A stretch of 64,000 bases of DNA from Hermetia illucens. Its lineage: Eukaryota; Arthropoda; Insecta; Diptera; Stratiomyidae. The notes beneath the pieces were generated by a model. The model worked only from the letters and a program-made list of their open reading frames with translations, searched no databases and was not told where the DNA came from. The DNA lies in NCBI RefSeq assembly GCF_905115235.1, contig NC_051849.1, positions 136,630,712 through 136,694,711 of the forward strand. Direction: 5' to 3'. The translations under genes and the position numbers were made by a program. Every line of letters starts with the position of its first letter. The stretch's first letter is position 1. This document shows, one piece after another, positions 1 through 11,378 of this stretch.

Positions 1-490
1 TATTTCGTCCTCCTCACGGGATAGGCTTAAAAATTCAACTTGGCCATGATGCTTTAAAAAGAATCCCACTTTGAGGGGTCATACCATTGGGCGCAACAAG
101 TTTTTAGCAAATTTGAAGATGGGGCACACCTCCAGACATTTTGCGCCGATGTCTACCAATTCGATATACCCAAATGCTGTCTGTTGTGTTGGCCTGCGCC
201 ATCGCTACATCTCAGACAGGGCTTATAGACTTTCCAGTCTGAATCATCCTTACCCCACCCGCCGCAAGCTGCTAAGCCGGATTTTATCCACAACCAGGCG
301 ATTGTGGTATCGCTCATAAATTTCATCGTTATAGAGGATACGGAGGATTCTTCTCCCGAACGCGGCCAAGTATTGACAATTTTTCTTACTAACAACCCAG
401 ATGTCTGAGGAATACATAAGAACTGGCAAGATCATTGTCCTATGGTGAGATGTTTCGAGCGAAACAACCGTGCGCGGATTTCATAATTGG
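1..490 (-). mobile_element. LINE fragment, RTE-like family a, 3' end of reverse transcriptase ORF
   Basis: Read on the minus strand, the piece encodes the region downstream of the RT palm: MILPVLMYSSDIWVV, then RRILRILYNDEIYERYHN and RLVVDKIRLSSLRRVGW. The same block recurs in the longest copy at 53.7-56.2 kb (MILPILMYSSETCVL, EIYERYHDRLVVDKFRLNKL). It is cut by the window edge and carries frame breaks, so it is a dead 5'-truncated copy. The RTE-like assignment rests on overall resemblance to insect elements often auto-annotated as craniofacial development protein 2-like; the clade is uncertain, the LINE call is firm. Confidence 0.75.
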
Positions 491-1540
491 AAAAAGATGT
501 TGCAACATTCACGGACAGATAGATTCACTTTTAGAGCATACACAGAGTATTGTTGGGTAGTAAAATTTAATAGCCGTCCCGTAGCAACAAACCGGTTAGT
601 CGACGAACATAACCGAGAAGGCAATGTGCTATAAAAATCTTAAACTTTTGGTAGTCAGTTCTGTGGTCTGATAAAAGCAAATACAACCGGTTGGGGTTTT
701 TTTCGGTAAGTCGATATGAAACTTGAAACTCGCGACATACATGCAACCAAACGTCCAAAGCGAATAGATTTGTATTTATTGAGTAGAAAATGAAACGAAG
801 GTACACTTTAGTGTGCTGCGCTTTAATTTGTTACAAAACTCCAACTTAGGTATAGAACATGTTTTCTAGTAGGACAACAAGCCTTTTGACACCACAGTGG
901 TTATTCTATAATGACCATCGCCGACCCTATAAGCCCCCCCCCCATCCATAAATCTTAACCTGGTTGAACATCTATAACATTTTCTCGAACTTCAGCTTCA
1001 TATATGACACATCTCCTCAAACAATGATTTCCGGAAGACATTGTAGTAAGCTAGGACCGAATTTTTTTCCTATGATTCTATATCCTCCCAATTCATTGTT
1101 ATCTTACATTAAAATTTAAGCTCAATTTGGTTGGTTTTTAATTAGAATCGGTTCATTTTTCTTGCTGTTCCAATACTTTTATTGTACTCGGTTAAGTTCA
1201 TTTTCTTTGTCTTCTTTGTGTTATCTGTATTATGTGGGGATAAATATTTTGATCTTTCCATCGTCTCCTAAGCGCACTTCAGCTTCCTCTCCCCTAAAAC
1301 ATTTTTTCGTTGTGTACTAATAATATTGGCAGTTACATTACGTGATATATTCTTCACTTTTTGCTTGAACATAGTTCCGTCATATAAAAGTACTAATACT
1401 TTTTGTCACATTTTTTAATATAATATTTTTTTCGCTTCCCATAAAAACAGGGTACAGTCAGCAATGTAATTGTTTCCCTCTTTAATGTATGACCTATCAA
1501 CTATCAGAACTGTGCGCCGCCTAAGTCCTTCGTTTGAAAT
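491..1540. other. Unassigned AT-rich stretch
   Basis: No convincing coding region, RNA gene or recognised repeat was seen. There are only short accidental ORFs, a C-run near 930 and AT-rich sequence. It lies downstream of the TCAIM 3' end and may be decayed repeat. Confidence 0.4.
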
Positions 1541-2440
1541 AGTTGGTGTTGATGAAGGCTTGGAGCTTTCGAGTGACTGTGGTCGCCACTTTCCATGTGC
1601 TACTCCCCTATAGCTACACAGCGAGAATACTTAAAGGCAAGTCTTTACTTGATCTTGGTGTGGAGATAACTGCATTTTCAGATTTTAGGCAAGGTAGCGA
1701 AAGCAGATCTAGCGTTGTTAATGTCTTCCAATTTCGATGCTACTATCAAAAGAGACCACGCTTCCTAGATATACAAATTGATCGACGCCTTCGATGCTCT
1801 GTCCATTAATGCAGACAGGGAGAGTGCGATCACCCGTCAGTCGGCCTCGGATTTCCAGAATTTCCATACGAGTGCAAGCAAAGACAGGAGCAACAATAAA
1901 TAACTCTGCCGGGAGTTTGGCCAGCCCAGCGACTTTACTCCGTTTAGACAAGCCATCTAGCGTTGTTAATGTGTTCCAGTTCGATGCCACCGTCGAAAGA
2001 AACCACGCTTCCTAGGTACACAAATTGATCGACGTCTTCGATGTTTTGTCCATTAACGCAGACAGGGAGAGTGCGATCACCCGTCAGTGGGTCTTGGATT
2101 TCCAGAATTTCCGTACGAGTAGCAGATCTGCATCAACTACAGGTGCAACGATAAAAAATTCTGCCAGGAGACTGATTAGCAACCCTGCGAGAAGTGGCGG
2201 ACGCAACACGAAAGCGAACGTAAACAACCATCATGTGGTGATCCAATTCAAGGCCGATATCAGCGCCTCTATTGCTACGGACATCCAGGAGACAAACCCT
2301 AAATCTACTGCTGACTACAAAGTGGTCGATCTGATTGAAACCCAACTGACCTTATGGCAGCCTGTGTGCTCGAATAGTTCACCAATTACGGGGCGATGGA
2401 AGCTGCAGAAATCAACAAGCAAATTACAAATTTTGTAGTG
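1541..2440 (-). mobile_element. LINE fragments with internal tandem duplication (RTE-like family b or relative)
   Basis: On the minus strand three LINE parts occur in order: an endonuclease end (LELDHHMMVVYVRFRVAS near 2200-2260), an RT-connection part (VCINGQSIEGVDQFVYLGS near 1740-1830), and the downstream block whose reading is LYGSSTWKVATTVTRKLQAF near 1550-1615. The RT-connection part is present twice in the same orientation (about 1691-1961 and 1962-2200), about 270 bp apart and clearly diverged. Much of the RT core is absent. A further relative lies at 41.47-42.57 kb. Confidence 0.7.
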
Positions 2441-2870
2441 TTAGAAGCTTGGGGAAAAATAACACTTTTTCCTATTTGATTTCAGTTTATTTTTATGAGA
2501 TTGTTTCCGACTTATCTACTATTGTAAGTCCAACACTAACTACGCAAAAAAGTATCTCTAAAGATACGCATCAACCTAATTTCGATACATATTGTCGGAT
2601 TTACTTAAATCTATAGATACACATGAATCATTAATTTTCACTAAACAAAAAATTCCTACAAACAATGAATGATATTTTGTATTATTGACCATTTTTATCA
2701 CATTTTTCGTTTCACTTTTTTCTCGTCACAGCATAAAACCTTCGAATCAAAGTATACATAAATACATTTTTGTATACATAAACAATTTTTGAAAATCTCA
2801 ATACTGTTTTCCCTAATTTGTAAATAAATTTTCTATAAAAAAACTACATATGTATGTCCAAAAGATCTAA
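2441..2870. other. TCAIM 3' flank
   Basis: AT-rich sequence immediately downstream of the TCAIM stop codon on the minus strand. It probably includes the 3' UTR; no ORF or repeat is recognised. Confidence 0.4.
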
Positions 2871-5800
2871 CTAATCTTTCCAATCCCAAGGGATGCAAAC
2901 TGTTCCGTCCGACAGAACAGAATAATAATTCGTTATATTCAGATTTAAACGAACTAAATTTTTCAAGTCCTGCGTAAGTAGGCGATTTAAACATTTGATC
3001 ATTTTGTCTGGTGTTACTGAATCGTCTTTATTTAACGATTGCAGCTCGAGCTGATTGATGCATCTCCCGTGTAACTCTCTTTCGATATATTTATTGCTGT
3101 CGGATGTTAACGGAATCGTTATCATCTTGAGTGGGATTAGTAAGAGATACTTACCTATCGTACTGTATGGTCTTTTCTTTGGCCTCGCCTAAATGGTTTG
3201 TAATAAAGTCCACTAAAATTACTCCGGGACATGTTGAGGGTGCTATAAATTGGCCAGTGGGGCTCACCATCAAAGGACCTGCCTCTCTGCAAGTCAATGA
3301 TTTAGTCGAGGTGGTTGTAGACGTGAAAAGTACTTTATACATACGATTCTATTACAATTTCGTATTCACTTAAGCTTTCCGGCCAGGATTTCGGATACTT
3401 TTTTGTGCTTAGATAATCAAGTAATGTTGTGGTAACTTTTCTGAGGTGTCCAGCATAATCGCCGGCTTGAGCTTTCGGCATGAATTTCCGTCTTCCAATT
3501 TTTATATCACGCAATACTTGTGATAAGGCAATCTCATACGCCGGGATCCGCTTCAAGTAGACATCATGTTTCGGAATATTTCGTATGAACTGAAAGAAAT
3601 ACATACCGGTTGGGAAATGACTCATCAGTAAATGAATATTAATAATGCAACCGCTTTACTTACATCGATCCAATTATTTAAAACGTCGCCCGTATAGAGC
3701 ATGATATGGCCTTCTCGACTTACACCTGTGAACGGAGCAAAAACTACAACACGACCTGAAAAAACAACACCTTTCAAACATTTCGTCTCGTTTATTACTC
3801 AGCCAGACCAACCTTTCAAAGCGTGCATATGCTTTTCATGCAAGTTCGCCAAACGCTCAAGAGTTTTAAGGCATCCGCGATAGTGTTCGAAATTCCAACC
3901 GCAATCGTAACGTACTTCCACCAGTCCCAGGCGTTTGACGATCTCCTCTTGCTGCTTATAAACTTCTTCTTTCAACTCTTCGATGCCTTTGCTCCGTTCG
4001 TGCGCAGTACTTACATTATTGTTGAGCCAACCTCTAAAAATTCGTTCAATTATTATCTAGAATTTCTGAATGTATATTTAAAACCTTAATTACTTCAAAG
4101 TTTTTTCTTCGTTCTCCTTACGTGCCCTGAAATTTTTCTCAAACTCCACAAAATCCGAACTAAAGTTGATGTCTCTGAATGGATTCTGATTTGAATTTTC
4201 ATCGATATCATAGAAGCGGGAAAGATCGTCGAATGGCGAATTACTAGTTCCGTCAGCTTTACTGACAGCTTTAATTTTGTCTACATAATCGGTAGGAAGG
4301 TTACAGGATTCCAAAATTCGTTTAATGACAACTTTGGTGTCGTTACTACGTCCAAGGGAAATTTTTACTAATTTGAAGGTATCTGAAGAGGGAAATTAAA
4401 AATATCTATCAATTTACCTGTGTAACCTTTTAACCATCCAAGTTTTATGCGCCCGTTCTTAAATGTGGCTTGTAAACTAATAATTACCACGGCATCCGTG
4501 GCATTGCTCTACTTGCCCTTGTTGATTCAAACTACCGCAAACTGGGTTGATGTGGAATACTAGAGTCGAATATCAAGTGGAGAGGAATTTCAAAATACTA
4601 TCTTGTACCAAAAGCAGCAAAAAAGAACCCAAAATGTCCACCAAGCGCAGCTCTACAGGGTGGCACGGTACACGTTTTGTATGTAATAGGTAGTATCTGA
4701 TGACCCTTTTGCATTGATTTTATGAAACCATTTACAACAAACCTGAACAAGGACTCAACGAGAAGAGTATTTAATTATGGACTATCGACAGCAAGAAGAA
4801 TCGTTGACAACGCCTTTACTTTGATGGCACCAATGTCCAGAATTTTTCGGAAGCCCCATAATGTTCTTGTGAGTTTGGTTTGGTTTGGGGTAATCGTGTC
4901 GGCAATAAGCATTATGTTTTCTGTCTAACAAACCCACAGCATCATTTCTTGCGGTTTTTTGGAATATAATGGATGAAATAAAAACATCAGTAACAAAAAA
5001 CCTTAGTCAGTAGATATGTTTTCATAGGCAATGTCAATTGTGCTCGAATAGTATGCTGTCAAAGACAAAGCAGTGGAAAGTGGAGAAGTCTAGAATCTTC
5101 TTGATGTTATCTAAACAGAGTCAAAGGTTGTATTCAGATCTCTGCAACGATCACAATACCGCTGTTAAAATTCCCCGGAATCATTTCATGATGCTCATAG
5201 ACAAATCCTCTCCTCCTCTATGTATCGCAAATCTTCATCGATACCTACATAACAATTCGCTATTTTAATGGTTCTTATCCTGTAATAGAATCTTTCGGTT
5301 GAGTAAAATTTCTCGAAGTAAAATATGCAGGGGTCAATTCAGTAAGAATCCATTACAGAGGTTTGCAAGACCTGGGAACAGGTCTTACACTGATCTACGC
5401 TTACCCCTGAACTGAGGAATTGCTTACTAGGGCTTGCCTGTATACTTAGTGTTGTAGGAAGGAGGGGATTTTTTCAACTAACCTTGGCCAGGTTAAAATT
5501 GTACACCGCTTGAGAGAATTTGGTATCCCGAGGAAATTGATAAGACTGACTAGGGTGACGCAAACCAATGTGCAAGGCCAGATAAAAGTAGTAGGATCAC
5601 CCTCGACACCATTCAGCATCAACAACGGTCTAAGACAATGGGATACTCTATCATACATATTCTTTAACCTGACCTTGGGAAAAGTGACCTGCAAAGAAAC
5701 CTTTTATATTCCTGGCTCTTCTCCAGTTTTTTTTGAATAGGTTTACCTTTGAAGTTGACAATAGTCCTGGTTGATCCCTTGGGCAATACCAAGTGTAGAA

Positions 5801-8800
5801 AATCATCCACTGAACTCAAGACGATATACGAGGTATTGTGCTCCATTTCATTAGATGGGAACAATGAAAATCGATTTGCCTTTGGTTGCACGTATATATA
5901 AGTTCTTTTGATTGCACCATGTGTACGGTTAACTTTTCCCAATACATTTGCAAGACAGCACCATTTAGTCTGGATACTGCCTGTTAGATGTACTCTGGTT
6001 GTGGCTGGTTGGCGCACATTTGGGTACTATATCGCTACCGTACCTTTCCCCTCAAAGCAATGGAAAACATACGAAAACGCACGATATTAAATTGCTCTGG
6101 GCTTCAGCATGAATGAGATGTAGAAAAAATCGAGTCAGCTTTTTTTGGTAAGCCGCACAGAATTGCCAATATATGTGTGAGATCGACACGTGTTTACCTA
6201 TTTATTAGTGAATACGTGAAAGCTTTTGTAACTATTTTTGATCGTATGGGGTGATCACTGCAGTTCAGTTTTCTTCTCCACCTTATTGATAGGATTTGAT
6301 TTGATGCCTTCTCCTTGTTTGGGGACATAATATAGACAGATGGGCTTGATAAATTCATTCGCAAGTGCGTATCTTTCGAGGGTGGTTACTGCTTATTAGG
6401 TATGCTGACAAGCCAACACTTCACATAACTTCATAATATAAATGCGCATGTGGTCAAAATGTGACTTCTCGAATGCTATCACGAAGTATGAGGGAAGTGT
6501 TTACATTCTCTACCTACTGAGTATGAGTAGTCAAAATTGAAGTTAATATTTGTATATATGTGGTGTATACTACGCCGTAAGTCAGTGGAATGATAGCGCT
6601 GAACTATCTAATACCTTATGGATCAGGTACTTCTCCACGACTCTACTAACAATTGCGAACCATTGGAGGGGTAATGATAGATCAATGCAAGAAATAAGAA
6701 CGGGGATGCAGGAAACGCTGTGTCGTGGTAAAAATTGAAACTATATATAACTGCTGTCCGGATAGCTCAGTGGTTAGAGCACTAGGCTGTTATACGGAAG
6801 GTCGCGGTTCAAATCTCACTGGTGGCAGTGGAATTTGCATCGTGATTTGACGTCGGATACCAGTCGACTCAGCTGTGAATGAGTACCTGAGTCAAATCAG
6901 GGTAATATCTCGGGCGAGCGCAATGCTGACCACATTGCCTCCTAGTGTACCGTTACGGTCTTGAATGAAGTGTTCTAACACACTTCAAGGCCCTGATCCA
7001 ATATGGATTGTTGCGACATCGATTATTATTATATATAACTACTCTAGCCTCCTCAAGGAAATATAAAAGGTCATAAATTGTGCAAGGATCTCTAGTCAAA
7101 AAGATTTGCTAAAGGTGAGAAGACTTATTATACCATCTATACTTAACCATCTATACCATCTTACATACCATCTATACTTAATCCTTACACTCGAAGATTA
7201 TGTGTTCGTTAGTTTCTCTAACCATCCAACTGTTACATTTGTCCAAATCTATGTATCCAAACCTTTTGAGAAAAATTTTGTTATATGTGTAATTGGTTTG
7301 AAGATAATTCAGTAATCTTTCTTCGGAAACTGTAAGCGTACACGTAGCCTCCGGTTGAATTATGGGCAAAGAAGCGTGAATGTTTGAGAAAAGTGGTCCT
7401 TTAACAGGTAATATCGCCAAAAAGTACTCTTCCCACGCTCTATAGGATTGTTCTTGAGTTGCCTTCAGCACATTTACAGGGGAAGGTTCGACTAAAATTG
7501 TAGAACTAGAGCCCGCATGCGCCGGGCATCATAGAATTTTAAAGACTTAAAAAAGGGGGTCAGGAGCAAGGGCATGTATTTTGCCTACTAGGTGATGCGA
7601 TGGCGTATTTTGTTTGAGTAATATACAAGTATGGAGAGAGTATATAATGATAGTAACCTTCTCCTCACGCATCTCGAAAGCACCTTGATGGCCTGAAGCA
7701 CAGCAAAAAGTTCAGCCGCTAAAACCGAACTGACACACAGGTGCCCCCCAAATCATACGAAATATCCTGAATTTTATTAGACGTTGCGGGAATAACATTG
7801 GGAATTACAGTGTCAAACAAGCCCCGGAACGACATATAGATCAAGGAGAGACCATTTACAACATCCGGGTTCTGAACCACCAAATGGTAGGTTTTGGGAT
7901 TTCTTTCCTTTATTTTAAGAAGTTTTTTGGCTACCCCTCCTGGGGTGGTTCTGGTCAACCCCAAGCATCTTTTCTGGATACAAGCAGATATTGAGTTGAG
8001 AGTTTGAGAGCGTTGATAATAACAATCGTTGAAGCATCTTAGAACACTTCATTCAAGACCATAACCGCACACTGACAGTCAGCATTCCGCTCGGTGTGAT
8101 TATTACCCTAATTTGACTCAGGTATTCATCCACAGCAAGTCGAGTAGTATTCAGGTTTAGGCCGCAATCTTCCGTTGCATAGCCTAGCGCACTAGACACT
8201 AAGCCATCCGGACACCGGACACGGATAAGCGACCATCAGATGATGGTCTTTTTGAAGTCGATGTCAGCATCCCTTTTTTTACGAAGACAACTCTTAAATT
8301 TACTACTGATATGGCTGTGGCCGATAAGTTTAGATTTCCTCGCCGGTTAATGGAAATTCAACTGACCCTATGCCAGAGAGTCGTAAATTCAGTGATGAAC
8401 CTGATAACGACGGCGTGAGCCCAGCCAGGGCAAGCCTTCTATGTGCTGGTGGAGGGCAGAAATTGCCGACCTACGGAGGGAGTGTCATAAGCTCCGCCGT
8501 TTGGCACAATATTTACATGCCAATGACGAGGTATGCGCCATTAAGGCACAGTATAGATCAGCAAAAAGGAGACTCCGCAGCGCGATAAATAAAAACAAAG
8601 CTCGCGACTAGCAGAATCTGATTAAGAAAGTTAATGAAGACCCGTGGGGACTTGGCTATAGGCTTGTCACCCAGAAAATCGGGAGTTTGCGGAAGCCTTG
8701 TATACTAAGTACCGACCAGATGGACCGCATTGTACGGGCAATATTCCTCAGACATCCTGTTCGGATTGATGTCAATAGCGCGGAAGGCGTCGAGGATTAC

Positions 8801-11378
8801 CTCCTTTTCACAATGAAAGAGCTCGAAGAAGCGTTTATCACTACGAAAAATAAAAAGGCGCCAGGTCCTGATGGGTTTCGGCGGAAGTTTACAAACTGGT
8901 GTTCCACCAACAGCCAGATTTGCTGTTTGGGTCGCTCAACGCTTCCTTGAAGGAGGACATTATGTTTGTCACTGGAAGGTGGCCAGACTCGCGCTGATCA
9001 GTAAGGGAAAAGGAGACCCAGAGCTCCCACCTGCATACCGACGGCTGTGTATGCTTGACACGGCCGGTAAGTGGATAGATGACTGCTCACGGATTCGTCC
9101 TTAACCTGGAAAAAAACCATTCATCTTGACCAGAAGGAGAATCCTGACCCTGCGTCCCATATTGATCGGCGAGTTGACTATAGAGTCAAAACCAGCGGCT
9201 AAATACCTTGGTTTATTCATCGACTCGAAGATTAGCTTCTTCGAGCAGATCAAAGCAGCAACGGACATTACTATAGCTGGAGTCTCGACCTTGAGTCGGC
9301 TAATGTTGGTGGCCCTATATCTACAAGGAGACGTCTCCCTATGGAAGCAACGCTGTCGGTTCTGCTCTATGGCGTGGAGGTATGGGTTAATGCCCTTCAC
9401 AAGGAGGTGCATCGTAAATGCATTGCTCAAGTGCAGAGATTTATCGCACTGTCTCAGAACAGTGGTCATGATCGCGGGAGTGATCCTCGTTGCCCTCCTT
9501 GCAGAGGAGCGGAAAGCTATCTACCGCCGTAAGGACGAAAATGTAAGAAGTGGTTGCCCGTGAAGAACGCCAATGCACCCTTACCATGGCTGAACTGATG
9601 AGATTGATTACTTCCTTATCCAACTTCTAAGCAGGCATGGAGACTTTCATTCTTACCTACAAAAGATTGGGAAGCCGCGATCTCCTGATTGTGTGTTCTG
9701 CAATGAAGTGTTGTGCGACGGTGAATACCCTTTTTTCTCTTGCGAAAGATGGGGCGGGTTTCGTCAGCAGCTTTATGCAGACACTCTCTCCAGACAACAT
9801 TGTTAGAGAGATGTTGAAGAGCGCTGGCAGCTGGTGTCGTGTTATGTTCGGGGTCTCCTTATTGCGAAGAAGATTGAATTTGACCGGCGGTGGGACCGGA
9901 TGGCAAGGGGTTCCCTGAACTAACAACTTCCTTCCCTCCCCTCCCCTGCCATTGGTGAAAGGGATTCCCTGACTTAAAGTTATCTACCGTTAGTCTAAGA
10001 TACTCTATCTCTCTACTTTTAGGCACTTAGTGTGGCTTAGATGCCATATTTTAATACAAAACAAGTCGGAATACCAGAAGTTGAACGCTTCGGGTATAAA
10101 GGCTTCGTGTTCATCTTGTGTTAGAAATTTACTATGCACGTTATTCCGTTCGTGTACAGATAAAATTGATATATCCAACTCCATCGTTCATATGAGTTCA
10201 CGTTATGATAGTGACGTTATACACGTCTTAAATTGCGATAAATTCACATGAAATACAAAACTTTGACCTTCTATAACTGTGTTAATAATAGTTGTCCTTC
10301 AAACTTTCCCAAATTGAGTATTATTTTATGCTGCCAAATTTTGTACTTCTAGGATAAACTTAAGGGAGGTTTTCGGATAAATTTCTAAAATATGGTATTA
10401 ATAAATTTATTTGAACAGATATCGGAATGGAATGTATTTTGAAGCCTAAGTTTTATATTCCAGCATTTTGCTTTTTTCAGATTTTTCTGTTGGATTTGTT
10501 CTGAGAGCGAGGCCTGTTACACTTTGCGAAGCATACATTTTGAGCCCGCAGTCCTCTATGTTCTCCATAATATCAGAGATAAGACCAGTTTCGAAAACTA
10601 CTTGTCGAGCCCCATACTCTTCATGGCCACATTCTGAGAAAAGTATGGCGAGGCCCCCTGGGCGGCTGATAGCTTACTTCATGTGCGGAGGTTCCCTAGT
10701 TGAATTTGATATGTGAGGGCCTCAATGCTTCCGTCGAGCCGAGTTACCAGTCTGCCACTGATGTACAGTGAATATTAGTTGAAATCAAACCCTTGAACTT
10801 ATGCAGAGCAAAACCTGGAATTGCGACTTACCTCTTTTTTCGACATCCGAATGACGAACATAAAATGGCAATTCTTTTGGCGCAACATGTCCAGAGCGCT
10901 TCTGTTGCAAGGCCTCGATATGTGCGCTGAGATTTTTCAAAGATTCTTCATTGACTGACTGAAAGCATAAGATAAATCAACACGTTATCTCCGCTGTCTG
11001 CGTTATCTGTTCAAAGCTAGAGCAACGTGATAATTGCCTCTAAAGCTAAAGACGATTTTCCGGTTAAATAACGAACGATTCAGGCTACGTGACTAGTGTC
11101 AGAGGTCATTACCCTTTGTTCTGGATGTTGGCCAAACAGATCGGGGTGGACAACAAAATAAAACGGACGAAGAGCTGTTGCTATTTCCGAACTGCTGATG
11201 CTACGCATTCCTTTGATTTGATTAAAAACACCTGAGCTGCCATTCCTTCGATAGCTGAGTCGGAAGTGAGAAATAGAACGTCATTACAAAAACGTGCTTG
11301 GCACCACAACGTCAAGGTGGGAAAAGTGATTGTAGATGAGAATTTGATACTTTACTAGCAACGGAAACACATCAACAT
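2871..11378 (-). CDS. TCAIM: TCAIM orthologue (T-cell activation inhibitor, mitochondrial), nine exons
   Basis: Exons on the minus strand (each high to low): 11378-11356, 11254-11113, 10958-10832, 4382-4094, 4033-3813, 3755-3664, 3589-3341, 3282-3155, 3096-2871. All have GT/AG borders and compatible phases and sum to 1497 nt, 498 residues; human TCAIM is about the same length. Residues 35-46 read ALRPFYFVVHPD, the J-domain-like start with an HPD; then FKLVKISLG, a coiled stretch, GHIMLYTGDVLNNWID, and a C-terminus YYSVLSDGTVCIPWDWKD that mirrors the vertebrate SVMQDGDLCIPWNWKN. The N-terminus MLMCFRCYYRRNGSSG is basic and Ser-rich, fitting mitochondrial import. TCAIM is a DUF4460/DUF4461 mitochondrial protein reported to influence immune-cell activation in mammals; its role in flies is unknown to me. 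Intron 3 (10831-4383) is 6.4 kb of transposon debris. The identification is secure; the seven-codon first exon and the exon 7/8 junction (acceptor choice) are inferred. Confidence 0.88.
4480..4875 (+). mobile_element. PIF/Harbinger transposase remnant
   Basis: Two pieces on the plus strand, in different frames, resemble a Harbinger DDE nuclease: an early part LLALVDSNYRKLG near 4505-4545 and a late part RVFNYGLSTARRIVDNAF near 4765-4815, followed by MSRIFRKP. The family's consensus in the late part is close to FNYRLSRARRVVENAFG. Stops and frame changes separate the parts and no terminal repeats were found, so this is a decayed fragment inside TCAIM intron 3. Confidence 0.7.
5480..5700 (+). 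mobile_element. LINE fragment, RTE-like family a, RT palm
   Basis: The plus-strand frame reads REFGIPRKLIRLTRVTQTNV and then INNGLRQWDTLSYIFFNLTL, equivalent to REFGIPTKLIRLTRLTLTNV and NNGLRQGDALPCVFF in the longer copy at 55 kb. The RQGD motif has become RQWD. It is a short, truncated insertion in TCAIM intron 3. Confidence 0.75.
5664..6017 (-). other. Unrecognised 117-codon ORF in TCAIM intron 3
   Basis: An open frame on the minus strand contains IKRTYIYVQPKANRFSLFP and DDFLHLVLPKGSTRTIVNF. Composition is protein-like (mixed charged and hydrophobic, few simple runs), but I cannot place it in a family. Its end overlaps the neighbouring LINE fragment. It may be a remnant of an unrecognised mobile element or a chance frame. 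Confidence 0.25.
6018..6752. other. Unassigned part of TCAIM intron 3
   Basis: No feature recognised. Short ORFs here have no family resemblance. Confidence 0.35.
6753..7030 (+). mobile_element. tRNA-derived SINE, copy 1
   Basis: The head looks like a tRNA with A box (GATAGCTCAGTGGTTAGA) and B box (GGTTCAAATCTC), followed by a non-tRNA body (GACGTCGGATACC, ATCTCGGGCGAGCGCAATGC, TACCGTTACGGTCTTGAATG) and a GATTATTATT-type tail. It is flanked by a direct repeat ATATATAACT at 6743-6752 and 7031-7040, a target-site duplication. Pol III promoter boxes are intact. Two further copies (19233 and the reverse copy near 8013) share body and tail. Confidence 0.85.
7170..8005 (-). mobile_element. LINE fragment with RNase H, I/Jockey type
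   Basis: Minus-strand pieces give an RNase H-like helix VLAAELFAVLQAIKVL (7690-7735) and, further 3', a C-terminal segment reading RLLNYLQTNYTYNKIFLKRF then a CNSWMVRETNEHIIFECKD cysteine-histidine tail (7170-7320), as in I-clade and R1/Jockey ORF2 ends. Frames are interrupted. The fragment sits between two SINE copies in TCAIM intron 3. Confidence 0.65.
8013..8213 (-). mobile_element. tRNA-derived SINE, copy 3 (inverted)
   Basis: The reverse complement starts GTCCGGATGGCTTAGTG and continues into the same body as copies 1 and 2 (CGGAAGATTGCGG, GAATACCTGAGTCAAATTAG, TCTTGAATGAAGTGTTCTAA). It is the most diverged copy; the B box region is largely lost. Confidence 0.75.
8375..9960 (+). mobile_element. 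R1-clade LINE fragment, ORF2
   Basis: Plus-strand pieces in shifting frames give the pre-RT region (IKAQYRSAKRRLRSAINK), the RT entry KKAPGPDGF, ISKGKGDPELPPAYRRLCML, the thumb LRPILIGELTIESKPAAKYL, and a C-terminal block with SPDNIVREMLKSAGSWCRVM. The order and motifs follow R1 ORF2. The catalytic YADD segment is missing between about 9070 and 9100, and there are several frame breaks. A longer related copy sits at 30.6-33.7 kb. Confidence 0.8.
10062..10720 (-). mobile_element. HINE-like repeat, copy E (inverted, 5'-truncated)
   Basis: The left end is the reverse of the family 3' terminus: CAAGTCGGAATACC, then a hairpin and AGGCTTCGTGTTCATCTTGTG. Inner landmarks on the reverse strand include TCAAAATACATTCCATTCCG and CAGATTTTTC-type segments shared with copies A-D. 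It does not encode protein. It lies just downstream of TCAIM exon 3 in intron 3. Confidence 0.7.

Noticed and set aside
5038-5268. A 76-codon ORF with a CSNS...WKVEKS start as a host gene
   Set aside because: A similar word (CSNS...WKLQKS) occurs near 2.37 kb next to LINE sequence; more likely repeat-derived, and too weak to classify.
6756-6830. A tRNA gene at the SINE head
   Set aside because: The A and B boxes are present but the acceptor stem does not close and a SINE body with target duplications follows.
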